Assembly (NCBI RefSeq): GCF_000238335.3
Contig: NZ_AHCB03000005.1
Location: forward strand, 1,364,001-1,428,000
Origin: Pseudoalteromonas marina
Lineage (GTDB): Bacteria > Pseudomonadota > Gammaproteobacteria > Enterobacterales > Alteromonadaceae
Reading direction: 5' to 3'
Length of the DNA: 64,000 bases
Shown here: positions 36,554 through 45,116 of the stretch, piece after piece
Position numbering within the stretch: the stretch's first letter is position 1
How the letters are laid out: each line of letters starts with the position of its first letter
Notes under the pieces: model-generated
The model's input: only the letters and a program-made list of their open reading frames with translations
Told to the model about the DNA's origin: nothing
The model's database searches: none
Translations under genes and position numbers: made by a program

Positions 36554-37258
36554 CTAACTAGCTAAAAGCCTAAAATGAGACCAGTCACTCAAGGCCGATA
36601 TAGTTTGCGCTGTAGGTGGGGCCACATAGATTAAACATGTAATAGCTATAATCGAAGCCAATGTAATTAATTTATTATCAAATTCAGCCACTTTTAGAGC
36701 CGATCCAAATGACCGTTTTATTTCCACATTACTTAAATCTACGCTGTAAATTTCATCGAGCAATAAATGAATGAAGCCGCCGAGTAAAATAAACCCACCT
36801 GTTAACCAGGCAAAAGTTGCCGAATAAAGGGTTGATTGGTCATTAAATTGCCATGTTACTTGTGTTGTTAACAACGCGCAAAGCAGTATAAATAATAAAG
36901 AGTGGCAACTGCCTCTATGTACTGTGATACATTCAAAAATGGGCCTGACAATATATTTCATAAATCCATACACTAACAAAGGCACTACAATTAACTCGAC
37001 AAAACTAATTTGAATAGTTAGCTCCGTGGTAATGTAATGCATTACTATTAATACTGTACTTAGCGCAAATAAGTTAAAAATAGTATCGAGTGATGTGGAG
37101 TTATCAGAGTCTATGTCGGGTAATAAGCCGCCAATGGAGCCTAAAAACCACAACCAAAGTGCGCCGTTTAAATCAATGTGGCCTGCAGTTAATAAAGTGG
37201 CTGAGCTTAAGCCGGTGATGATGACTGCAGTATTAAGATGAGTATTGAAATTTGCCAT
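36554..37258 (-). CDS. Membrane-bound metal-dependent hydrolase, YdjM-like
   Basis: A 234-residue inner-membrane protein of the YdjM/PF04307 group. The family's acidic and histidine motifs are visible: NTHLNTAVIITG at the N-terminus, GSIGGLLPDIDSDNS near residue 40, TVHRGSCHSLLF near residue 110 and GGFIHLLLDEIYSVD near 160. Enzymatic activity is predicted, not shown. E. coli YdjM is SOS-induced, but I see no LexA box here. The start is set at ATG 37258 with AGAG upstream. Thirteen extra codons upstream look non-coding. Confidence 0.82.
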   Translation of the reverse strand: MANFNTHLNTAVIITGLSSATLLTAGHIDLNGALWLWFLGSIGGLLPDIDSDNSTSLDTIFNLFALSTVLIVMHYITTELTIQISFVELIVVPLLVYGFMKYIVRPIFECITVHRGSCHSLLFILLCALLTTQVTWQFNDQSTLYSATFAWLTGGFILLGGFIHLLLDEIYSVDLSNVEIKRSFGSALKVAEFDNKLITLASIIAITCLIYVAPPTAQTISALSDWSHFRLLAS

Positions 37259-37483
37259 TGTATCTCTTGATAAAAAAATAGGTTGGCATTCTATCAATTG
37301 AAAACTTAATTGTTCAATTTACTTTAAAGGTTTGGATGGAAATATGGGTTTAGGGGGCTGATTTATCACTTTTTACTAGTGTGGTTATTTGTGGTCAATG
37401 AGGTAAGTTGTAATTATTTTTATAAAAATCAATAATAAGCGTAGCTATAGTAGCTGAATTCACTAAATAAAAGGTCACTTTTG

Positions 37484-37906
37484 ATGAATCAAAATAGATA
37501 TAAAGCATCGTTTCCTGCGCCTAACATTGGTAATAACTATTTTGTTTCATCAACTTGGAGCAGTTATGGTTTCTGGGCTTTATTAGCAATGACTCCGCTT
37601 GCTCATTACATGATGTACTACAGCGAAGACGGTTTAGCGCATGGGGAAGATTTAAACACTTTAGGGTATGTAATATTTGGCGCTATTGTCTTGTTTGTTT
37701 TAAATATTGCAGCCCAATCTATATCTTGGTTAGGCAGGCTTTTGGCAGTGATGTGCTTTAGCATTAGCCTGTTCTTTATATTATTGCTTATCTACCTTAG
37801 CGTATATAGCCACTTTCCAATCGCTTATTTAGGTGCTATTTCGTATTTTGGTTTAGCGGCGTATTTTTATAATAAAGATTATTTAAAAGCCACAAAAAAG
37901 TTATAG
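37484..37906 (+). CDS. Membrane protein of unknown function, four segments
   Basis: 140 residues: a polar N-terminus rich in Asn (about 1-25), then hydrophobic segments at roughly 27-47, 60-80, 85-108 and 112-130. AAGG is about nine bases upstream of ATG. No family recognised. It ends 28 bp from the convergent diguanylate cyclase gene. Confidence 0.55.
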   Translation: MNQNRYKASFPAPNIGNNYFVSSTWSSYGFWALLAMTPLAHYMMYYSEDGLAHGEDLNTLGYVIFGAIVLFVLNIAAQSISWLGRLLAVMCFSISLFFILLLIYLSVYSHFPIAYLGAISYFGLAAYFYNKDYLKATKKL

Positions 37907-37933
37907 CATTTACTATATAGATGCTCATTCACG

Positions 37934-39568
37934 CTATCTAATTTTTATATCGTCGTAAAAGGCGACTTTTCCTCGGCCTGTTTCTTTTACGTGATAAAGG
38001 GTTTTATCACCGTTGTGCATTAATTCATGAAGTTCAGTGCCATCAGTAGGGGCTATTGCAATACCTATGCTTGCACCCACTGCGCATGTTCTAGTGTTTG
38101 AAATACTAACTTGTTGTTGTAGCTCATCAATCAGAGCTATGGCTTGGTTCTGTGTTGCGGTTTTATCGTAAGTATTAATTTGCTGCGCAATAATGAATTC
38201 GTCACCGCCTAGGCGGATACATATGTCAGTATTGTCATTAAATCGCTTTTTAAAGCGGTTTGCTATCTCTATTAATACTTTATCACCGGCTTCGTGACCA
38301 TAGGTATCGTTAATGGGTTTAAATTTGTCTAAATCAATCATCATAAGCACAAGATGTTGGCCGTGTTTAGCGCATTCGCGCAGTGCTTTTTTTAGGCGCT
38401 TTTCGCCGGCACGGCGATTAAATAGGTCAGTGAGTGGATCGTGATCGGCTTCAAATTGGGTTTGAAATTCACGTTCTGCTCGTTCGGTCACGTCATGTAA
38501 AATTACTTCTACTAATTGTTCTTGCTGGGGACTCCGGTTGTTTTGTCTTTGGTCTGTTAACCTTACAAATAAGCAGTGAAACCAAACCGTTTTGTAGCCT
38601 ATTTTACACTCAACATCTAATGTTGTTTGAGGTGGATTTATATCACTTCGAATATCTAACAGTAGACTTTGTAATTTTTCAACGTTATTTAATAATTCAG
38701 GGAAGTGCAAGGTTGATAACTTTTCTTCACCGGGTAGGGTAAAGTAATGTTTAAACGCAGGGTTAAAGGTAGTGATAGTATTTTTATCATCCAGTAAACA
38801 AATGCCAGCACTGGCTTGTTCAAATATAAGTCTAAATTTTGCTTCCAGTTCTTGTGTTTTTTTTCGTAGGGTTTGTTCATTGCTAATAGTTAAATGCAAC
38901 TCATGCATTAAAGCATTTATATTTTGTGTTAATCGACTTATTTCATCTCGTTTACCCTGTTTAAAGCTTAACATTTTAAGGGTTTCAGGTTTAGATGGAT
39001 TAATTTTAGCAAAGCTATCAGTAAGGTTTTGAATAGGTTTCGTAAGCCACCTTTGTACAACAAGCGACACAAAAAAAGCAATGACGATAGATTGTATTAG
39101 CATTAATATGAATTCTTTTTTTAGTGCGGCTTGTGCTTGTTGCTGTATAAATTTATCGTCGGGGTATATTGATAAAACGCCTATAAAAGTGTCATCTAGA
39201 AAAGGGTGAACAAGCTTAACTAATACTGCTTCTTTTTGTTTATTAGTAGTTCCATTTGCAATAAATAACTCCATTTCTCCTTTTGTGTTTGATTTACCCT
39301 CTATGCTTGCGCCTTGCACAATATCGTTACTTAGCAAGCCGTTAATAATTTCTTGGCTTAATTCCTGATCGTTTAAATAAGCAGCTATAGTCGCTGCTTT
39401 TTCAACTGTATGGGCTAACTGCTGAACCAGTAGATAGTTGGTGTTTTTCTTTTCTTTAAGGTCTGAGTAATACGACAGCATTGACGACACTATTGATACA
39501 ACAATAGCAACTAAGGCAATAGATAAAGCGACTCGTAAGTAGAGTTTTTGGCTAATAATTTTAATCAA
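37934..39568 (-). CDS. Membrane diguanylate cyclase (HAMP-PAS-GGDEF)
   Basis: 544 residues. Domain order: membrane helix about 12-33, periplasmic sensor about 34-155, second helix about 156-176, HAMP about 177-235, PAS-like about 242-370 and GGDEF domain about 375-540. The catalytic motif RLGGDEFII is intact near 453, so it should make c-di-GMP from two GTP. The inhibitory RxxD site is absent at the expected place, suggesting no product feedback there. It starts at TTG inside the stop of the upstream periplasmic-protein gene (8-bp overlap) and is the last gene of a three-gene operon. Confidence 0.88.
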   Translation of the reverse strand: MIKIISQKLYLRVALSIALVAIVVSIVSSMLSYYSDLKEKKNTNYLLVQQLAHTVEKAATIAAYLNDQELSQEIINGLLSNDIVQGASIEGKSNTKGEMELFIANGTTNKQKEAVLVKLVHPFLDDTFIGVLSIYPDDKFIQQQAQAALKKEFILMLIQSIVIAFFVSLVVQRWLTKPIQNLTDSFAKINPSKPETLKMLSFKQGKRDEISRLTQNINALMHELHLTISNEQTLRKKTQELEAKFRLIFEQASAGICLLDDKNTITTFNPAFKHYFTLPGEEKLSTLHFPELLNNVEKLQSLLLDIRSDINPPQTTLDVECKIGYKTVWFHCLFVRLTDQRQNNRSPQQEQLVEVILHDVTERAEREFQTQFEADHDPLTDLFNRRAGEKRLKKALRECAKHGQHLVLMMIDLDKFKPINDTYGHEAGDKVLIEIANRFKKRFNDNTDICIRLGGDEFIIAQQINTYDKTATQNQAIALIDELQQQVSISNTRTCAVGASIGIAIAPTDGTELHELMHNGDKTLYHVKETGRGKVAFYDDIKIR

Positions 39569-40001
39569 ACGTGTATACCACTTTTACTGTATCTGTAACG
39601 TGCGACAAGGGGATATAGCCAATTGCATATTGCGATGATGCAATTGTTTTTAATGCATCTTCCAATGAGGCTGATGGTGTGGGGGGCTTTCCTCTGCCCG
39701 AAAATAATAACCTGGCCCAATACGCATTTATTTGCTGCTCATCTTTATTGACCAATTTTAAGTAAAAATCGTTTTTGAATGCTGATTTCGCGGGCAGATC
39801 GAGTGGCTTTGATATTTCACCATCAGGGAAAGTTGAATATCGGCCCATATAAATATCTATTACTTCCCGTTTCGATAAGGCATTAATAGGATTGTTTTTG
39901 TTTACCACTACAACAAATTCAGTAGACTCGGCATACATGCTAACAACTAGCAGAAACATGGAAAGTATTAAATTAAAGCAAAGGTTACGAGCGATTATCA
40001 T
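39561..40001 (-). CDS. Small periplasmic phosphate-binding-like (PstS-related) protein
   Basis: 146 residues with a signal peptide (about 1-24, YA-ES). The mature part resembles the first lobe of phosphate ABC substrate-binding proteins: FVVVVNKNNPINALSKREVI, IYMGRYSTFPDGEISKPLDL, then INAYWARLLFSGRGKPPTPS and the SSQYAIGYIPLSHV strand. It is too short for a full two-lobed transporter component and no transporter genes are near. Its position between an outer-membrane barrel and a sensor diguanylate cyclase suggests a signalling ligand or relay. Overlaps the cyclase gene by 8 bp. Confidence 0.78.
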   Translation of the reverse strand: MIIARNLCFNLILSMFLLVVSMYAESTEFVVVVNKNNPINALSKREVIDIYMGRYSTFPDGEISKPLDLPAKSAFKNDFYLKLVNKDEQQINAYWARLLFSGRGKPPTPSASLEDALKTIASSQYAIGYIPLSHVTDTVKVVYTFD

Positions 40002-40003
40002 AA

Positions 40004-41266
40004 CTAAAAAACCATGCTAGCATTTAAGCTGAGTACATGTACTTTGTGACCTTTATCGACATCTGCAGGATTACTTAAGCTCCATAATCCCGCCCCAACT
40101 GGTTTTATATCAAAGCGATCTAGTTGAGCTTTTATAGCTAACCGTTCTGACAGTTGCCATTTTACACCTACGTTTATCGAATGCTGATGTACATAGGGAA
40201 TCTTAATTGAAGCTTGAGCAGCTAGAGCCAGTTGTCGTATTGGTTTTGATATTTGTTCGGGTGTACCGGGTGAAAAAACAGGGTCAATTACTTTAATTAC
40301 ATTGTGGCGGTTTTTTGCTGCAGAAAAGCTAGTGTAAAATATTGCATTGTTTACTCGGTAACCTGCGCTAATGTAACTGTTGAGTACTGATGGTGCAATT
40401 ATCCAATCTGACTCTGAAATACCCATTTCAGATTGAATAAGCCAATTATCATAATCGTAAGTAAGCCCAAATGCAGCGTACTTTATACTATTTCCTTCGG
40501 TATTAAATTTGTTCGATATTGTTTGTGCTTGTGGCCATATACTTTGCGGTACTGAATCTAGTGAAGATATAAACTCATCCAATGCAGTTAGTTTGTAATC
40601 GCCAAAACCGGACCTTGATAACGAAAAGCGCATTGTCCATGCATCTAAAGAGTATGTTGCACTGAGGGTTGTTAAGTTATCAAAATCAATAAAAAAATCG
40701 TCATTATAAGCGTGTATTTTTGCTGTAGAGCCACCATAAGCGAGTTTTAAGCGTAAGAAGCCATCGTTAATGGCTTTACTGTATTCAACGTCTATTCCAT
40801 CAAAATTACCTGCAATGTTTGCAAACGAGTAATACGAATGAGGCGGGCGCACCCACAAGTAAGCGTATCCAACGTAAGGGTACTCAGAGAGTAAGTAAAG
40901 GTCGCTGTTTAACCTACCTGCGCGGATGGCCCAGTTACGTGATGGTCGGTAACGTACAAATGCAAGTTCTAAAAAATTATCAAAGCTTTTGAATGCATGA
41001 TCTTGTATCACTATTTGAACTACAGAATCCCAGTTATTTAACAAAGATATATTTGCCTGGCCACCTAAAATTGAATCACGCGTAGCTGAAAAACCAGACT
41101 TGTTTACATTTGAATAATTAGATGCAAAGCCAATATCTGAGTCGTCAGTGTAACTAAGGGCAAAAGATGCAAATCCGCTAAATTGAACATCAATGTCATT
41201 TGCATAGCTTTTATCAGTTGCAGATATTGCCATTAATACGATGATAATGAAGCCTATGATCCGCAT
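40004..41266 (-). CDS. Outer-membrane beta-barrel protein, porin-like, first gene of c-di-GMP operon
   Basis: 420 residues. Signal peptide about 1-22 (YA-ND). The mature protein is an alternation of aromatic/hydrophobic strands (FASFALSYTDDSDIGFASNY, FLELAFVRYRPSRNWAIRAG, VKWQLSERLAIKAQLDRFDI) ending in SLNASMVF with terminal Phe. Probably a 14-18-stranded barrel. I cannot assign a substrate. Two bases separate it from the phosphate-binding-like gene, so the three genes form one unit. GGAT precedes ATG. Confidence 0.78.
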   Translation of the reverse strand: MRIIGFIIIVLMAISATDKSYANDIDVQFSGFASFALSYTDDSDIGFASNYSNVNKSGFSATRDSILGGQANISLLNNWDSVVQIVIQDHAFKSFDNFLELAFVRYRPSRNWAIRAGRLNSDLYLLSEYPYVGYAYLWVRPPHSYYSFANIAGNFDGIDVEYSKAINDGFLRLKLAYGGSTAKIHAYNDDFFIDFDNLTTLSATYSLDAWTMRFSLSRSGFGDYKLTALDEFISSLDSVPQSIWPQAQTISNKFNTEGNSIKYAAFGLTYDYDNWLIQSEMGISESDWIIAPSVLNSYISAGYRVNNAIFYTSFSAAKNRHNVIKVIDPVFSPGTPEQISKPIRQLALAAQASIKIPYVHQHSINVGVKWQLSERLAIKAQLDRFDIKPVGAGLWSLSNPADVDKGHKVHVLSLNASMVF

Positions 41267-41448
41267 GTTATCCGGTATTTATTTAATTAAACATAATAAA
41301 AAGATAGCACAATATCTTAAATTACCAACTCGCCAGAATGCTAGGGTTGACGGACTGTGATCACGCTTTTAGTGCCATATTATTTTACACGCTCAGCTGC
41401 TTGAAATATTGATTAAAAATACAATGTTATATTGTTGCAATTAAGTAT

Positions 41449-41463
41449 TGTTATAGTATAACA
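41449..41463 (+). promoter_or_regulatory. Operator-like palindrome before the ABC/TonB operon
   Basis: TGTTATAGTATAACA is a perfect 7-1-7 palindrome, and a half-site copy (TGTTATA) lies 25 bp upstream. It overlaps the likely -10 region (TATAGT) about 30 bp before the GTG start. The shape suits a GntR- or TetR-type repressor. No regulator gene is adjacent. Confidence 0.5.
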
Positions 41464-41494
41464 TCCTGCACATTGAATTTTTCTTTAATAGAGT

Positions 41495-42316
41495 GTGAAT
41501 GTGACAACACCTACTGCAATTAATCAAACATCACAAATAGAACCTCAACGAGCTGAAAATACCAGCAATTTTTTATTAAATGGTACTCATAAAAATAAAG
41601 GTGAAGCCATTATTGAAGTGGACTCGCTAAGTTTTAGTATTAAAAATAACGCCATTTTAAAAAACTTAAATTTTACTGTGGGCTCAGGCGAAATTTATGC
41701 ACTACTTGGCGGTAACGGTGCGGGTAAGTCAACCACGTTAAAAACGTTACTGGGTTTTAATAAACCAACGCAAGGCTGGGTAAAAGTAGCGGGTAAAGAG
41801 GTGAGTAAAGCACTTGACTTTGTTCGCGGCAAAACGGCGTATTTACCCGAGTCTGCAACGTTATACCCGCATTTGACCGCCCGCGAAAACGTAAAATACT
41901 TTTTATCACTTGCTGATATTAATAAAACAGATGAGCAAATTAATGCCGCATTTAACCGTGTAGCGCTGCAACAAGCTGCATGGGAGCGTCCTATGCAAAC
42001 GTATTCTAAAGGCATGAGGCAAAAAACCGCGATTGCACTGGCTATTTTACGTGAAGCACCGATATTTTTACTTGATGAACCTACATCGGGCCTTGACCCT
42101 GTTGCCATAGATGAGTTTAACCAGCTAGTGCGCGAGCTTGCATTAACCGGCGCTACTATTTTAATGGTTACGCATGATGTATACGGCGCCTGCCAAGTAG
42201 CTAACCGTATTGGGTTACTAAGAGCCGGCGAGATGGTGGGCGAATTTGACGCGCCAGAAAACGGCCGCATTGACACCGAACAAGTGCACGCAGCCTTTGC
42301 GCAAAGAGGCGCGTAA
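41495..42316 (+). CDS. ABC transporter ATP-binding protein, NosF/CcmA-like
   Basis: 273 residues. An unusual polar N-terminal tail of about 40 residues precedes the ATPase core: GGNGAGKST (Walker A, about 71), KAVEW-type Q region, YSKGMRQK (signature), FLLDEPTSGLD (Walker B, about 190) and VTHD switch. Closest in style to COG1131 ATPases paired with NosY-type permeases. The start is ambiguous: GTG 41495 or GTG 41501, with only GAG upstream. An ATG between them is out of frame. The stop overlaps the next start (TAATG). Confidence 0.85.
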   Translation: MNVTTPTAINQTSQIEPQRAENTSNFLLNGTHKNKGEAIIEVDSLSFSIKNNAILKNLNFTVGSGEIYALLGGNGAGKSTTLKTLLGFNKPTQGWVKVAGKEVSKALDFVRGKTAYLPESATLYPHLTARENVKYFLSLADINKTDEQINAAFNRVALQQAAWERPMQTYSKGMRQKTAIALAILREAPIFLLDEPTSGLDPVAIDEFNQLVRELALTGATILMVTHDVYGACQVANRIGLLRAGEMVGEFDAPENGRIDTEQVHAAFAQRGA

Positions 42317-43764
42317 TGAGTATAAATAACTTTTCAAAGGTGGTTATAGTTGCCAAAGATGAATGGCGCTATTGGCTTCGCTCAAAACTAGCAATGACCG
42401 TTTTAGCCATTGGCTTATTGCTTACGCTTTCATCGGTTGTGGTGACCGCAATTACTATGCTTGAACTTAGCCATGATCGCCATGAACTTCAATCAAATGC
42501 CGAGCAAAGTTTTGTTGATCAACCCGATCGTCACCCACACAGAATGGTGCACTATGGGCACTATGCCTTTAGAACGCCTTCACCACTGAGCACCCTCGAC
42601 CCAGGTATTGACGCATACACAGGTAACTCAATATTTTTAGAAGGACATAGGCAAAACAGTGCAATGTTCGCCGATCAACGCCAAGGTACAGCGCTTACTA
42701 AATTAGGTAGCTTAACGCCTGCATTTATAGTGCAAACATTAGCGCCGTTACTGCTTATATTAATTGGCTACAGCTCTATTAGTCGTGAGCGTGAATCGCA
42801 AACGCTGTCGTACTTATTAGCGCAAGGCACGTCGGGTATTACGCTTATTACCGGTAAAGGTTTAGCACTGCTTTCGGTAGTGGGCTTAGTTATTGCGCCA
42901 CTGGCTATATCGGCTTTGTTTACGGTATCTGCGGGTGAAAGCTTATTAGCAGTTGCCAGTTTTGTTGTAGGTTACGCTTTATATTTAACTGTGTGGGTAT
43001 TACTGATTTTACTCGCATCGAGCGTGTTTAGTAAAAACAGTGGTAGTTTTACGGCGCTTGCGTTTGTATGGATTTTACTGTGTATTGTTATGCCGCGCGT
43101 AGCAAGTACTTCGGCCTCAACGGCTGTGCCATCTGCCGGTAAAATAGAAACCGATTTTGCTGTTAAAGCCGAGCTTAGAAAACTAGGCGATGGCCATAAC
43201 ACGAACGACCCTGCATTTAAGCAATTTAAACAATCACTCCTTAAAAAGTACAACGTAAATAGCATTGATGAGCTGCCGGTAAACTTTAGAGGTTTAGTAG
43301 CCAGTGAATCAGAGGCTAAACAAGCCAACGTACTAAACCAATTTGCTGAGCTACGTATGCAAAGTGAACTTAAGCAAACTCAGGTATCGCGTTATTTTGG
43401 TTGGGTATCGCCTATGGTGGCTATTCGCTCGCTTTCTATGATTGTGGTGGGTACAAGTATAGAAACGCATCATCGTTTTTTACGTGAAACCGAACAGCTG
43501 CGTTTTGATTTTGTGCAAGGGCTTAACAAAATTCATATTGAAGAGCTTGATTACAAAGATGACATGAACCGAAACGCCAATGCTGCAGCCACTAAAAAAG
43601 CACGTGTAAGCGCTCAAAACTGGCAAATACTTCAAGACTTTAATTTTAATGTGGACAGTGCAGATGTTCGAGCACAAAGAAGTGTACCTGCGTTTTTACA
43701 GTTATTACTGTGGATTGTAGTACTTGTCGGCGGTATTAAATTTTTAGGAAAACGTTTGTTATGA
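42316..43764 (+). CDS. ABC-2 permease, DUF3526/NosY-like
   Basis: 482 residues. One N-terminal helix (about 24-48), a periplasmic domain containing LSTLDPGIDAYTGNSIFLEG, then about five helices between 135 and 265 (LLLILIGYSSISRERESQTL is the typical NosY/ABC-2 core), a long charged extracytoplasmic segment (280-450) and a last helix. This is the layout of DUF3526-type permeases. Coupled by overlap to the ATPase and, by an ATGA overlap, to the second permease. Confidence 0.8.
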   Translation: MSINNFSKVVIVAKDEWRYWLRSKLAMTVLAIGLLLTLSSVVVTAITMLELSHDRHELQSNAEQSFVDQPDRHPHRMVHYGHYAFRTPSPLSTLDPGIDAYTGNSIFLEGHRQNSAMFADQRQGTALTKLGSLTPAFIVQTLAPLLLILIGYSSISRERESQTLSYLLAQGTSGITLITGKGLALLSVVGLVIAPLAISALFTVSAGESLLAVASFVVGYALYLTVWVLLILLASSVFSKNSGSFTALAFVWILLCIVMPRVASTSASTAVPSAGKIETDFAVKAELRKLGDGHNTNDPAFKQFKQSLLKKYNVNSIDELPVNFRGLVASESEAKQANVLNQFAELRMQSELKQTQVSRYFGWVSPMVAIRSLSMIVVGTSIETHHRFLRETEQLRFDFVQGLNKIHIEELDYKDDMNRNANAAATKKARVSAQNWQILQDFNFNVDSADVRAQRSVPAFLQLLLWIVVLVGGIKFLGKRLL

Positions 43765-45032
43765 GCTATTTAATTACACAACTTATGCGTGAATGGGGCT
43801 TTTTACTTCGCCAAAAATACGTAGTGGTATTACTACTGTGTAGCCTTGTTTTATCGGGTTTTGCAATTTACAGCGGGTTAAGCGAAATAAGCACACAGCA
43901 GCAAACAATAGAGCGCTTAAAAGTAGCAGATCAAAGCGACCGTGCCATAGTACATAAAAAGCAAAGCGATGCAGGCATGTTGGCGTATTACAGCTTTCAT
44001 TTAACGTACTCGCAGCCATCTAACCTGGCATTTGCTGCTTTAGGTGAGCGCGATATATTCCCGTGGAAACACCGCATTAATTTATTAGCGCTTGAGGGGC
44101 AAATTTACGAAAGCGATGCACAAAATGCTGAGCTGGCTCAAGCCGGTAAAATAGATTTTGTGTTTGTAATTAGTGCGCTAGCGCCAATGGTTATTATTTT
44201 GCTGTTTCATGATTTATTTGCAAGCGAGCGTACCAGCGGTAGGCACGATTTATTAGTCACTACAGCTAAGTCTTACTTTGCTTTGTGGGGCGCTCGTATA
44301 ACCGTAAGGTTTGTAGCAATAATAGTGTGTTTAATGCTGCCATTTTTTGTAGGCGGATTTATAGCTGGGGCAAGCGCGTATGAAGTGGCGTATGTATCGC
44401 TGTTGTGTATTGTCTACCTTGCATTTTGGACTGCACTAAGCGTGTGGTGGGGTAAAAATGCAACCAGTGCGCCGCGTGTTGCCTCAAGCTTAATTGGTTT
44501 GTGGGTGTTGTTTGCTTTTATTATTCCTATTTTAGGCGACCTTGCTATAAACAAGTCAGTGCATTCGCCTAAAGGTGGCGACATTATGCTTACTCAACGC
44601 GAGGCCGTAAATGATGCGTGGGATTTACCAAAATCTGCCACTATGCAGCCTTTTATTATAGAGTACCCAGCGCTTGCACCATATATTGATATGAAAAGCG
44701 AATTTGAATGGAAGTGGTATTACGCATTTCAACAAATGGGCGATTTAAAAGCGGCAGAGCTTTCAGAGGCCTATCGCGACGCAGCCGCTAAAAAATACGA
44801 GTTAGCCGGTTTTGTATCTTGGGTTTCGCCACCGCTGTTATTGCAGCGCAGCTTAACCCGTACAGCCAATACCGATTCAATTGCCGCGTATGCTTATGAG
44901 CAGCAAATTAGAGATTATCATCAACAATTACGCGAGTTTTATTACCCGTGGTTATTTTACAAAGGCGACCCAACTAAAGCAGCCCTTGAAAACATGCCAC
45001 TCTTTGAAAACACCACGCAAAGCAGCAACTAA
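43761..45032 (+). CDS. Second ABC-2 permease, DUF3526 type
   Basis: 423 residues with the same plan as the previous gene: N-terminal helix (about 20-40), periplasmic stretch with SNLAFAALGERDIFPWKHRI, helix group 130-270 including IILLFHDLFASERTSGRHDL, then a soluble tail. The two permeases probably form a heterodimer around one ATPase pair. The substrate is unknown. The following TonB receptor suggests traffic of a compound that also crosses the outer membrane. Confidence 0.8.
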   Translation: MSYLITQLMREWGFLLRQKYVVVLLLCSLVLSGFAIYSGLSEISTQQQTIERLKVADQSDRAIVHKKQSDAGMLAYYSFHLTYSQPSNLAFAALGERDIFPWKHRINLLALEGQIYESDAQNAELAQAGKIDFVFVISALAPMVIILLFHDLFASERTSGRHDLLVTTAKSYFALWGARITVRFVAIIVCLMLPFFVGGFIAGASAYEVAYVSLLCIVYLAFWTALSVWWGKNATSAPRVASSLIGLWVLFAFIIPILGDLAINKSVHSPKGGDIMLTQREAVNDAWDLPKSATMQPFIIEYPALAPYIDMKSEFEWKWYYAFQQMGDLKAAELSEAYRDAAAKKYELAGFVSWVSPPLLLQRSLTRTANTDSIAAYAYEQQIRDYHQQLREFYYPWLFYKGDPTKAALENMPLFENTTQSSN

Positions 45033-45040
45033 AAATACAA

Positions 45041-45062
45041 CGCTAAACGTACCTGTTTAGCG
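45041..45062 (+). promoter_or_regulatory. Hairpin between the ABC genes and the TonB receptor gene
   Basis: CGCTAAAC-GTACCT-GTTTAGCG, a perfect 8-bp stem without a T run, 9 bp after the permease stop and 55 bp before the receptor ATG. It could protect the upstream mRNA or set different expression levels within one operon. Confidence 0.55.
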
Positions 45063-45116
45063 CGATTAAAATTACTACACAACTATAAAATACTTACATT
45101 ACTCACAAGGTTCACA

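Noticed and set aside
41350..41362. CRP-like sequence TGTGATCACG upstream of the ABC operon
   Set aside because: The two halves lack the six-base spacer of a CRP site, and the position is about 140 bp from the start codon.
41695..42276. Long antisense open frame within the ABC ATPase gene (193 codons)
   Set aside because: It mirrors the coding bias of the ATPase on the other strand. The ATPase motifs are unmistakable.
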